Assembly: GCF_026242045.1 (NCBI RefSeq) | Contig: NZ_JAPJDO010000027.1 | Span: 1 to 64,000 of the forward strand | Direction of reading: 5' to 3' | Source: Mycobacterium pinniadriaticum | GTDB lineage: Bacteria; Actinomycetota; Actinomycetes; Mycobacteriales; Mycobacteriaceae | Length of the DNA: 64,000 nucleotides | Part shown: positions 24,996 to 32,734 of the stretch, piece after piece | Layout: every line of letters starts with the position of its first letter | Numbering within the stretch: position 1 is the stretch's first letter | Program-made: the position numbers and the translations under genes | The notes under the pieces: model-generated | Seen by the model: only the letters and a program-made list of their open reading frames with translations | What the model was told of the DNA's origin: nothing | The model's database searches: none

Positions 24996-25415
24996 ATGCA
25001 CATTGAAGCCAGGCTCTTCGAAATCCTGACCGCCTTCTTCGTCCTTGCCGCGATTGTCTACGGGACGCTGAGCGCGGTGTTCCAGTACGGCGGTATCGAG
25101 TGGGCCGGGACCACGGCACTGGTGCTCACCGCCGGTCTGTCGCTGATCATCGGCACCTTCTTCCGGTTCGTGGCACGTCGTCTCGACACCCGACCCGAGG
25201 ACTACGAGGAGGCTGAAATCAGCGACGGCGCAGGGGAGTTGGGCTTCTTTGCGCCGCACAGCTGGTGGCCCATCCTGATCGCGCTGTCCTTCTCGACCGC
25301 GGCCGTCGGCGCCGCGCTGTGGCTGCCCTGGCTGATCGTGGCCGGTGTGGTCTTCGTGCTGGCGGCGGTCGCCGGACTGGTGTTCGAGTACTACATCGGC
25401 CCCGAGAAGCACTGA
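24996..25415 (+). CDS. ctaF: Cytochrome c oxidase subunit IV, actinobacterial (CtaF)
   Basis: 139 aa with four membrane segments: one hairpin at about 10-55 and another at about 88-132. Between them is an acidic cytoplasmic loop (DTRPEDYEEAEISDGAGELG). This is the extra subunit of actinobacterial aa3 oxidases (Rv2199c), found in structures of the bc1-aa3 supercomplex. It follows ctaC by 10 bases (GGGGACGAGCA before the ATG) and is certainly co-transcribed with it. Confidence 0.94.
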   Translation: MHIEARLFEILTAFFVLAAIVYGTLSAVFQYGGIEWAGTTALVLTAGLSLIIGTFFRFVARRLDTRPEDYEEAEISDGAGELGFFAPHSWWPILIALSFSTAAVGAALWLPWLIVAGVVFVLAAVAGLVFEYYIGPEKH

Positions 25416-25589
25416 GCCCGCGGCGAAGGTCACAATCGAGACATCACTTGGCGCCAACGGTGTGCTGCGGCCTACCGGGCCAGCCCGGTTGGGTAGGGTC
25501 TTGCCAGGGCAACGGGAGCCGTCGGCACGCTGCGTGCCAGTCCTCGGCCCGCGTGCCGCGGTGATGTAGTCGAAAGAGGACAGGCGAGC
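25416..25589 (+). promoter_or_regulatory. Structured 174-base leader before mmpS3
   Basis: No gene. Two short palindromes are present: ACCGGGC-CA-GCCCGGT (25474-25489) and GGCACGC-T-GCGTGCC (25524-25538). TAGGGT at 25493-25498 could be a -10 box giving a leader of about 85 bases; GAAAGAGGAC just before the ATG is the ribosome-binding region. Confidence 0.4.
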
Positions 25590-26405
25590 ATGAGCGGGCC
25601 GAATCCGCCGGATGAGGAGTCGGGCGATCGGGGGGAGACCCCCACCGGTACGGGTTTTCAGGCCTACTCCGCGCCGGAGGCCGAGCAGTACACCGCGGGC
25701 CCGTTCGTCGCACCCGATCCGGGGCTGTACGACTACGACAGCTATGACGCCGGCACCGAGTTCATCGACGAGGCGCAACCCCCGAAGTGGCCGTGGGTCG
25801 TCGGGGTCACCGCGATCGTCGCCGCCATTGCGCTGGTGGTGTCGGTGTCGCTGCTGGTGACCAGTACCGATACCAACAATCTGGCGACTCCGGCGACGAC
25901 GACGACCGTCAAGCCTCCGCCGGTGCAGGACGAGATCACCACCACTGTGGCGCCGCCGCCACCCCCGCCGCCGACCAGCGAGGAGCCGCCGCCCCCGCCG
26001 CCGCCCACCGAGACGGTGACGGTGACGACGGAGCCGCCGCCTCCGCCGCCCCCGCCGGCAACGACGGAGGCTCCACCACCGGTGACCACCACGACGCCCC
26101 CGCCGCCCCCGACCACCCCGACGACGCCGGCCGGTCCGCGTCAGGTGACGTATTCGGTCACCGGGACCAAGGCTCCCGGTGACATCATCTCGGTGACCTA
26201 CGTCGATGCGTCGGGCCGTCAGCGTACACAGCGGAATGTCTACATTCCGTGGTCGCTGACGGTGACGCCGATCTCCCAGTCCGATGTCGGCTCGGTACAG
26301 GCGTCGAGCCTGTTCCTGGTCAGCAAGTTGAATTGTTCGATCACTACCAGCGACGGAGTTGTGTTGTCGTCCAATCAGAACAACGCCGCGCAGACTAGTT
26401 GCTGA
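25590..26405 (+). CDS. mmpS3: MmpS3-family membrane protein
   Basis: 271 aa. An acidic cytoplasmic N-terminus (1-65) is followed by one membrane segment (WPWVVGVTAIVAAIALVVSV, about 67-86). A long Pro/Thr-rich extracytoplasmic linker with several polyproline runs spans about 105-175. The C-terminal MmpS beta-domain (about 185-271) has a cysteine pair, in SKLNCSITT and at the terminal QTSC. MmpS proteins usually accompany MmpL transporters, but MmpS3 (Rv2198c) has no MmpL partner at this locus. The next gene starts inside its stop codon (TGATG). Confidence 0.92.
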   Translation: MSGPNPPDEESGDRGETPTGTGFQAYSAPEAEQYTAGPFVAPDPGLYDYDSYDAGTEFIDEAQPPKWPWVVGVTAIVAAIALVVSVSLLVTSTDTNNLATPATTTTVKPPPVQDEITTTVAPPPPPPPTSEEPPPPPPPTETVTVTTEPPPPPPPPATTEAPPPVTTTTPPPPPTTPTTPAGPRQVTYSVTGTKAPGDIISVTYVDASGRQRTQRNVYIPWSLTVTPISQSDVGSVQASSLFLVSKLNCSITTSDGVVLSSNQNNAAQTSC

Positions 26406-27127
26406 TGGCGCGCGAAACGGAGCTCCCGCTGGCCGGGGAGACAGATGACGACCGGCGATCACCGGAGACGGTGGACCGTCTGCTGGTCGGTGTGTGCGGT
26501 GCGATCTGGCTGGTGCTACTGGCCGTAACGGTTATCGCGATCGTCGCGTTGGTCGACATGAGCCGTGGCCGCACCGTGGGCGGCGACGGGCCGCACACCC
26601 CCTGGCTGCTCTACAGCATCATCATCGTGTCGGCGCTGATCATCGTCGGCGCGATTCCGCTGTTGATCCGCGCCCGGCGCACCGCGCTGGCCGACGCCCG
26701 GGTGACGACCTCGGAGGCGGCCAAGCCGCCGGGCCCACAACGCCCCGCCGGGGCCCCGGTGGCCCCTGTCCGCGGGACGGAGCCGCCGACTGAGAAGCTG
26801 AAGGTGTTCGGCGCGACGGTGGACCCGTACGAGCGGTATCAGCCCGATTTCGCGCAGTCCTCGGCGTCGCGCCGAGCCGATCCGCTGATTCCGGCCACCG
26901 AACTGGACCGGCTCTGGCTGCGTGCGACGGTCATGCTGGCCGGTGCGATCGGCTTAGCGCTGGTCGGGGTGTCGACCGCAACCTACCTGCTGGCGGTGGG
27001 TAGCGACACCCCGGCCTGGGTGGCGCTCGGGCTGGCCGCCATCATCACCGTCGCGATGCCGGCGATCCCGGTGACCTACCTGCGCCAGTTGCACGGTGCG
27101 GTAGAGGAGAGCGTGCCGGCCGACTAG
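26405..27127 (+). CDS. Four-helix membrane protein (Rv2197c-like)
   Basis: 240 aa. Two N-terminal membrane segments (about 31-52 and 71-92) and two C-terminal ones (about 175-198 and 204-224) flank a Pro-rich, cytoplasmic or periplasmic loop (EAAKPPGPQRPAGAPVAPV). DUF2561-like in layout; function unknown. ATG 26405 overlaps the mmpS3 stop by one base, which supports that start over TTG 26399. Its conserved place after ctaC-ctaF-mmpS3 suggests a link to respiratory-chain assembly, but nothing in the sequence proves it. Confidence 0.85.
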   Translation: MARETELPLAGETDDDRRSPETVDRLLVGVCGAIWLVLLAVTVIAIVALVDMSRGRTVGGDGPHTPWLLYSIIIVSALIIVGAIPLLIRARRTALADARVTTSEAAKPPGPQRPAGAPVAPVRGTEPPTEKLKVFGATVDPYERYQPDFAQSSASRRADPLIPATELDRLWLRATVMLAGAIGLALVGVSTATYLLAVGSDTPAWVALGLAAIITVAMPAIPVTYLRQLHGAVEESVPAD

Positions 27128-27200
27128 ACGATCGATCCTGCGGTGAGAGCGCGACTGCCCGCTGGCAACACGATCGGTGCGCAGACTCGATTGCCGATAC

Positions 27201-27246
27201 ATACGAAAAGAACCCCGGGCCGCAAGGCCCGGGGTTCTTTTCGTAT
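27201..27246. terminator. Strong two-way intrinsic terminator
   Basis: A perfect 21-bp stem (arms 27201-27221 and 27226-27246) with a GCAA tetraloop. The core AACCCCGGGCC pairs with GGCCCGGGGTT. A-rich and T-rich outer arms (GAAAAG, CTTTTC) give a T-tract in both directions. It lies between the convergent ends of the Rv2197c-like gene and qcrB. Confidence 0.95.
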
Positions 27247-27252
27247 CACTGC

Positions 27253-28926
27253 CTAGTGCTGGCCGTTGCCACTTCCGTTGCCGTCGGTCTCGCCGTCCTG
27301 CCATTCGCGCAGTGCGGTGAGAGCACGGTGCTCGGAGGCATGGGCGGCCTCGTTGAGCGCGGCATCCTCGGATGCCGGGTCCGCTGTCAGGAAGCTGCCG
27401 TGGCCGGGCTTGCCGCCCGAACCCAGCTTGTTCATCCGTTTGGGCAACGCCGTCCCCTGGTATTCCAGCGGGATCGGGTGGCCATGGTCGTCGACCGGTC
27501 CGAGCGGCTGATGCAGCTCGATGTAGGCGCCGTGCGGCAACCGCTTGATGATGCCGGTCTCGATGCCGTGCTCGAGCACGTCGCGGTCGCTGCGCTGCAG
27601 GCCGACCGCCCACCGGTAGGTGATGAAGAACACCAGCGGCGGCAACACCACCGAGGCGATACGCCCGATCCACGTCGTCGCGTTCAGCGAGATGTGGAAC
27701 TTCAGCGCGATGATGTCGTTCATCGCACTCAGCGTCCACACCATGTACAGCGCGATCGCCATCGCGCCGATCGCGGTGCGCGTCGGAGCGTCACGCGGAC
27801 GCTGCAACAGGTTGTGGTGCGCGGTGTCCCCGGTGAACTTCTTCTCCAGGAACGGATAGGCGATCAGCAGGCCGAACACCAGGCCCATCACCATCGCGAC
27901 CCAGAAGCCGACCGGCACGGTGTGGTGCCAGAAGTACAACTCCCACGGCGGGAAGATACGGGCCAGGCCCTCGGTCCACATCATGTAGAAGTCGGGCTGG
28001 CTGCCGGCCGAGACGTGCGAGGGTTTGTAGGGGCCGAGCTGCCAGATCGGGTTGATCTGCAGCAGGCCGCCCATCAGACCGAGGAGGCCGGTCGTGATCG
28101 CGAAGAACGCACCCGACTTCACCGCAAACACCGGCATGACCCGCACGCCGACGACGTTCTTCTCGGTGCGCCCCGGGCCGGGGAACTGGGTGTGCTTCTG
28201 GAACCACACCATGCCCATGTGGAGACCGATGAGCGCCAGGATGATTCCGGGGATCAGCAGGATGTGCAGGGCGTACATGCGCGGGATGATGATCCCGACC
28301 GCGTTGCACTGGTAACCGAGGCCACCACAGGGGAAGTCACCGCCGAACAGCGCCCAGTGCATCCACGTTCCGATCAGCGGGATGCCGAGCGTGATCGACG
28401 ACAGCGCGGCGCGCAGCCCGATACCGGACAGCAGGTCATCGGGCAGCGAGTAGCCGAAGTAGCCCTCGAACATGGCCAGGATCAGCAGCAGCGAGCCGAT
28501 CACCCAGTTCGCCTCGCGGGGCCGGCGGAACGCACCGGTGAAGAAGATGCGCGCCAAGTGCACCATGATCGCCGCGGCGAACAGCAGTGCGGCCCAGTGG
28601 TGGACCTGCCGCACGAACAGGCCGCCGCGGACCTCGAAGCTGATGTCGAGGGTGGAGGCATAGGCCTTCGACATCTCGATGCCGCGAAGCGGTTGGTAGA
28701 CACCCTGATACGTCACTTCGGACATCGACGGGTCGAAGAACAGCGTCAGGTACACACCGGTGATCAGCAGGATGACGAAGCTGTACAGGGCGATCTCACC
28801 GAGCAGGAATGACCAGTGGGTAGGGAAGACCTTGTTCAGCTGACGCCGTACCGCCGCCGACGGGTGGTAGCGCGAGTCGATTTCATCGCCCTGCTTGGCC
28901 AGGGCATCACCGATTTTCGGGCTCAT
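27253..28926 (-). CDS. qcrB: Cytochrome bc1 complex cytochrome b subunit
   Basis: 557 aa with eight or nine membrane helices. Haem-b histidines lie in RQVHHWAALLFAAAIMVH (near 99-116) and in the later PRMYALHILLIPG helix. The quinol-site motif, PEWY in most organisms, is PDFY here (GSQPDFYMMWTEG), as is usual in actinobacteria; Thr318 of MMWTEG corresponds to Thr313 of M. tuberculosis, known for resistance to Q203. The C-terminal extension of about 130 residues is typical of the actinobacterial subunit. ATG 28926 overlaps the qcrA stop in ATGA. Confidence 0.97.
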   Translation of the reverse strand: MSPKIGDALAKQGDEIDSRYHPSAAVRRQLNKVFPTHWSFLLGEIALYSFVILLITGVYLTLFFDPSMSEVTYQGVYQPLRGIEMSKAYASTLDISFEVRGGLFVRQVHHWAALLFAAAIMVHLARIFFTGAFRRPREANWVIGSLLLILAMFEGYFGYSLPDDLLSGIGLRAALSSITLGIPLIGTWMHWALFGGDFPCGGLGYQCNAVGIIIPRMYALHILLIPGIILALIGLHMGMVWFQKHTQFPGPGRTEKNVVGVRVMPVFAVKSGAFFAITTGLLGLMGGLLQINPIWQLGPYKPSHVSAGSQPDFYMMWTEGLARIFPPWELYFWHHTVPVGFWVAMVMGLVFGLLIAYPFLEKKFTGDTAHHNLLQRPRDAPTRTAIGAMAIALYMVWTLSAMNDIIALKFHISLNATTWIGRIASVVLPPLVFFITYRWAVGLQRSDRDVLEHGIETGIIKRLPHGAYIELHQPLGPVDDHGHPIPLEYQGTALPKRMNKLGSGGKPGHGSFLTADPASEDAALNEAAHASEHRALTALREWQDGETDGNGSGNGQH

Positions 28927-30080
28927 GATGTGCGCTCCCAGAATGCCGGTCCGACGGGTTCGATGAAGTCGCCGTTGGCGACCAGATACCCGTCCTGGTC
29001 GATGGTGATAGGCAGCTGTGCAAGTGCGCGCGCCGCGGGCCCGAAGATCGGCTTGGCGAAATGCAGTGCGTCGAACTGCGATTGGTGGCACGGGCACAGG
29101 ATGCGGTAGGTCTGCTGCTCGTACAGCGAGGCCGGGCACCCGAGGTGCGAGCACACCTTGGTGTAGGCGAACAGGTCACCGAAGTTGAAGCTCTCCTGAC
29201 CCTGTCGCTTGACCACCTTGGCCATGTCCACCGGCTTGATGCGGATCAGCATCACCGGGTTGCGCACGCCCATCGAGATGGCGCTGAGTCGATGGTGGCT
29301 CTCGACCGTGGTGCCGTCGCCGTCGGATTCCCGCCACGGGAACACCGTCAGCATGCCGCCCGCGTCGATGTCCTCCGGACGCACCTTGATCAACGGCGGG
29401 CCGTCCATCGCGCCGGTGGCACTGGCCAGGAAGATCGTCTCGCCCGTGTACCGGGGCGTCCAGCCTGACGTCCACAACACCGCCTTCTTGCCATCGGCGG
29501 TGGGAACCACGGGCTTCCACGGATTCTTGATCAAGCCGCCGATGAAGGCCACCAGGGTGCCCGCCCCGAAGGCGCCGAGCCCGATCCCCAGTGACATCCC
29601 GATCAACTTGCGGCGCTTGACCGTCGAGCCCTCGAGTGCGTCGGTGAGGTTGGCCGCCACGGTCTTGCGCTGGAGCTCCGGGCTGGCGCCGTCATGGCGC
29701 TCCTGGACCGAGATCTCCTCGGGAATGAACTTCTTCTGATAGAGCACCGCGCCGATGCCGATCGCCAGGATCGACAGCCCGAAGGTCAGCCCGTACAGCG
29801 GGGTGGCGAACTCGGCCAGCGAAAACGCGTTGCTGCCATCCCACTCCCACGGCCAGAACAGGAACACCAGCAGCAGTGCCAGGCCACTCAGGCCGCCGAT
29901 CAGCAGCCAGATCGCGACCAGGCGCTCGGCCCGCTTCTCGGCCTTGGTGCCCTCAACCGGCCAGCGCGGCTCCTTGAGGATGGTCTCGACCCCGTCGATC
30001 CTGCCCCCGAGTTCGACCAGTTCCTCCCGCGACATCGCCGCGAGCTGCTCGTCACTCGGCTGGTTCACTTCGTCACTCAT
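28923..30080 (-). CDS. qcrA: Cytochrome bc1 complex Rieske iron-sulfur subunit
   Basis: 385 aa. Three membrane segments (about 58-80, 95-115 and 165-185), the extended topology seen in actinobacteria. The Rieske [2Fe-2S] motifs are CSHLGC (near 310) and CPCHQSQFD (near 328). It oxidises menaquinol and passes electrons to QcrC. ATG 30080 (MSDEVNQPSD) overlaps the qcrC stop in ATGA, which favours it over an upstream in-frame start. Order and coupling are qcrC-qcrA-qcrB. Confidence 0.97.
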   Translation of the reverse strand: MSDEVNQPSDEQLAAMSREELVELGGRIDGVETILKEPRWPVEGTKAEKRAERLVAIWLLIGGLSGLALLLVFLFWPWEWDGSNAFSLAEFATPLYGLTFGLSILAIGIGAVLYQKKFIPEEISVQERHDGASPELQRKTVAANLTDALEGSTVKRRKLIGMSLGIGLGAFGAGTLVAFIGGLIKNPWKPVVPTADGKKAVLWTSGWTPRYTGETIFLASATGAMDGPPLIKVRPEDIDAGGMLTVFPWRESDGDGTTVESHHRLSAISMGVRNPVMLIRIKPVDMAKVVKRQGQESFNFGDLFAYTKVCSHLGCPASLYEQQTYRILCPCHQSQFDALHFAKPIFGPAARALAQLPITIDQDGYLVANGDFIEPVGPAFWERTS

Positions 30081-30913
30081 GAGCGCGCCCCAATCCACAG
30101 CGCCGCCGCGATGGCGGCCACCATGCCGACGATCCAGATCACCATGCCCTCCGAGGTCGGTCCGAACCCGCCAAGGCCGTACCCACCGGGGTCGGGTGCG
30201 TGTGAGGCCAGCCGGACGTAGGCGACGATGTCCCGCTTCTCCTCCGGCGAGATCTCGCGGTCGGAGAACTTCGGCATGTTCTGCGGACCGCTCAGCATCG
30301 CGGTGTAGATCTGGGCCGGGGTGGCTTTGTCCAGCGGTGGCGCGTACTTGCCGGAGGACAGCGCGCCGCCCTTACCGGTGAAGTTGTGGCACGACGCGCA
30401 GTTGAGCCGGAAGAGGTCACTGCCGCGGGCGACGTTGTTGCCCAGCAGCGAGTGGTCGGCGACCTGGCCGTTGGCGTCGCGCGGGACCAGCGGTCCGCCG
30501 CCGTTGGCCTGGACGTAGGCGCCCAGCGCATCGATCTGGGCCTCGTCGAAGATGGGTTTCTTCTGCGGGGCCTGGGCGCTCTGGCTCATCGCCGGCATAC
30601 GCCCGGTGGAGACCTGGAAGTACACCGCGGCCTCACCGACGCCGACCAGGCTGGGGCCGCGGCCCTGCACACCCTGCAGATTGGCACCGTGGCAGGTGAC
30701 GCACGAGGTCTCGAACAACTCCTTGCCGGTACGCAACAGCGCCGACTGCGATTCGTCGGCCACCGCGACCTGCGGAGTGGGCGTCAGCGTGGCGGCGAGG
30801 CCGCCGGCGACACCGAGGCCAACCACCAGCAACACCGCGCCCGTCAGGCGGCGACGAAGTCGGCGACGCGACTTGTCGCTCATCGGAGCCACCCGCGCCG
30901 ATCTCTTGAGCAT
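30077..30913 (-). CDS. qcrC: Cytochrome bc1 complex dihaem cytochrome c subunit
   Basis: 278 aa. A basic N-terminus (RRRLRRRLTG) and one membrane segment or signal (about 28-48) precede two cytochrome c domains with CVTCH and CASCH haem sites. One C-terminal membrane anchor (MVIWIVGMVAAIAAALWIGA) ends the protein. The dihaem form replaces soluble cytochrome c in the bc1-aa3 supercomplex. ATG 30913 has AGAAGGGG upstream and fits the family; a start at 30967 would overlap ctaE. ctaE ends 14 bases upstream. Confidence 0.95.
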   Translation of the reverse strand: MLKRSARVAPMSDKSRRRLRRRLTGAVLLVVGLGVAGGLAATLTPTPQVAVADESQSALLRTGKELFETSCVTCHGANLQGVQGRGPSLVGVGEAAVYFQVSTGRMPAMSQSAQAPQKKPIFDEAQIDALGAYVQANGGGPLVPRDANGQVADHSLLGNNVARGSDLFRLNCASCHNFTGKGGALSSGKYAPPLDKATPAQIYTAMLSGPQNMPKFSDREISPEEKRDIVAYVRLASHAPDPGGYGLGGFGPTSEGMVIWIVGMVAAIAAALWIGARS

Positions 30914-30927
30914 CGAACCCCTTCTCA

Positions 30928-31539
30928 TCAACGGATGAAGTAGATCGTCGCGAACAGGGCGATCCACACGATGTCGACGAAGTGCCAGTAGTAGGACACG
31001 ACGATCGCGGCGGTCGCCTGAGCGGGCGTGAACTTGCTCATCGTCGTGCGCAGGAGAAGCAGAATGAAGGCGACCAGACCGCCGATGACGTGCAGGCCGT
31101 GGAAACCGGTGGCGAGGTAGAAGACGCTGCCGTAGGCGCTGCCCGGGATGGTCGTGCCATGGGTGACCAGGTGGTAGTACTCGTAGCCCTGACCGGCGAC
31201 GAAGAAGGCGCCCATCAGGAACGTGATCACATACCAGCGGCGCAGCCCGTAAACGTCACCGCGCTCGGCGGCGAACACCCCCATCTGGCAGGTGAACGAC
31301 GACGCGATCAGCACCAGCGTCACCGGAACCGCCTGATACAGGTTCAGTTCCGTCGGCGGCGGCGGCCATGCCCCACCGGCCTGAGCACGGGCAGTGAAGT
31401 ACATCGCGAACAGTCCAGCAAAGAACATCAGTTCACTGGAAAGCCACACGATGGTGCCAACACTGACCATGTTCGGCCGGTTCAGCGAATGTACGCGCGA
31501 TGTGATCGCAGTTCCCGAGGTGCCAACAGCGCTCGTCAC
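30928..31539 (-). CDS. ctaE: Cytochrome c oxidase subunit III
   Basis: 203 aa with five membrane segments, the short bacterial form. Family blocks include WLSSELMFFAGLFAMYFTAR (about 29-48), GSVFYLATGFHGLHVIGGLV and the C-terminal YYWHFVDIVWIALFATIYF. It is the first gene of ctaE-qcrC-qcrA-qcrB, so aa3 and bc1 genes share one transcript. It starts at GTG 31539 with a CATACT box 7 bases upstream, possibly leaderless. It diverges from trpD over 112 bases. Confidence 0.96.
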   Translation of the reverse strand: MTSAVGTSGTAITSRVHSLNRPNMVSVGTIVWLSSELMFFAGLFAMYFTARAQAGGAWPPPPTELNLYQAVPVTLVLIASSFTCQMGVFAAERGDVYGLRRWYVITFLMGAFFVAGQGYEYYHLVTHGTTIPGSAYGSVFYLATGFHGLHVIGGLVAFILLLLRTTMSKFTPAQATAAIVVSYYWHFVDIVWIALFATIYFIR

Positions 31540-31651
31540 ATCAAGAAGTATGACGCTTTGTAGTTGTTGAGGTACAGCCAGGGGGCGAATTAGTCATAAC
31601 TGTCGGCGAACCGGCCTGTGGAGTTCCCCGGTGGCATGGGAATATCGGCGC

Positions 31652-32734
31652 GTGACTCAGCCTGTTTCCCAACCCGGTCCCGGCTCGCCGAACTCGTCAT
31701 GGCCGCAGGTCCTGGACCGGTTGACGGCCAGCAAGGAACTCGAACCGGGGCAGGCGAGCTGGGCGATGGATCAGATCATGACCGGGCTCGCGACCCCGGC
31801 GCAGATCGCCGCCTTCGGCGTGTCGATGAAAATGAAGCGACCGACCCCGGCCGAGGTGCGCGAGTTGGCCGACACGATGCTCCACTACGCGCGGATGGTG
31901 CCCACCGATGTGATCGGCACCGACACCGTCGACATCGTCGGCACCGGGGGCGATCGCGCCAACACGGTGAACCTGTCCACGATGGCCGCGATCGTCGTCG
32001 CGGCCGCCGGGGTGCCGGTGGTCAAACACGGCAACCGCGCGGCCTCGTCGAAGAGCGGCGGGGCGGACATGCTCGAGGCGCTCGGCGTGCGCATCGACCT
32101 CGGTCCCGACGAGGTGGCCCGCAGCGTGGCCGAGGTGGGTATCGGATTCTGCTTCGCGCCGGTGTTCCACCCGTCCTACAAGTTCGCCGGACCTCCGCGC
32201 CGCGAGATCGGTGTGCCGACGGTCTTCAATCTGCTTGGGCCGCTCACCAATCCGGCCAGCCCCCGGGCGGGCCTGATCGGTTGCGCCTTCGACGATCTGG
32301 CCGAGGTGATGGCCGGGGTGTTCGCGGCACGGCGCTGCAGCGTGCTCGTGGTCCACGGTGATGACGGACTCGACGAGCTGACCACCACGACCACCAGCAC
32401 CATCTGGCGTGTGCAGGCGGGCACCATCGACAAGCTGACCTTTGACCCGCTGGGGTTCGGCTTCCCGCGGGCCCGCATCGAGGAGTTGGTCGGTGGGGAG
32501 GCGCAGCAGAACGCTCAGGAGGCGCGCGACGTGCTGGGCGGGGCCCAGGGAGCGGTCCGCGACGCGGTGATCCTCAACGCGGCGGGGGCGATGGTCGCCC
32601 ACAGCGGGCTATCCAGCCACGCCGAATGGCTGCCGTCCTGGGAGACCGGGCTGGCCCGCGCTGCCGAGGCGATCGACTCCGGCGCTGCCGAACAGCTCCT
32701 GGCGCGTTGGGTGCGGTTCACGCAGCAGCTCTGA
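31652..32734 (+). CDS. trpD: Anthranilate phosphoribosyltransferase
   Basis: 360 aa. It joins anthranilate to PRPP in tryptophan synthesis. The PRPP-binding motif GTGGDRANTVNLST (about 90-103), the anthranilate-tunnel KHGNRAASSKSGGADMLEAL and the second-metal region DDGLDELT are all intact. GTG 31652 gives the family-like N-terminus. It is not next to other trp genes, as in M. tuberculosis (Rv2192c). Its last 126 bases overlap the end of the opposing exonuclease gene. Confidence 0.94.
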   Translation: MTQPVSQPGPGSPNSSWPQVLDRLTASKELEPGQASWAMDQIMTGLATPAQIAAFGVSMKMKRPTPAEVRELADTMLHYARMVPTDVIGTDTVDIVGTGGDRANTVNLSTMAAIVVAAAGVPVVKHGNRAASSKSGGADMLEALGVRIDLGPDEVARSVAEVGIGFCFAPVFHPSYKFAGPPRREIGVPTVFNLLGPLTNPASPRAGLIGCAFDDLAEVMAGVFAARRCSVLVVHGDDGLDELTTTTTSTIWRVQAGTIDKLTFDPLGFGFPRARIEELVGGEAQQNAQEARDVLGGAQGAVRDAVILNAAGAMVAHSGLSSHAEWLPSWETGLARAAEAIDSGAAEQLLARWVRFTQQL

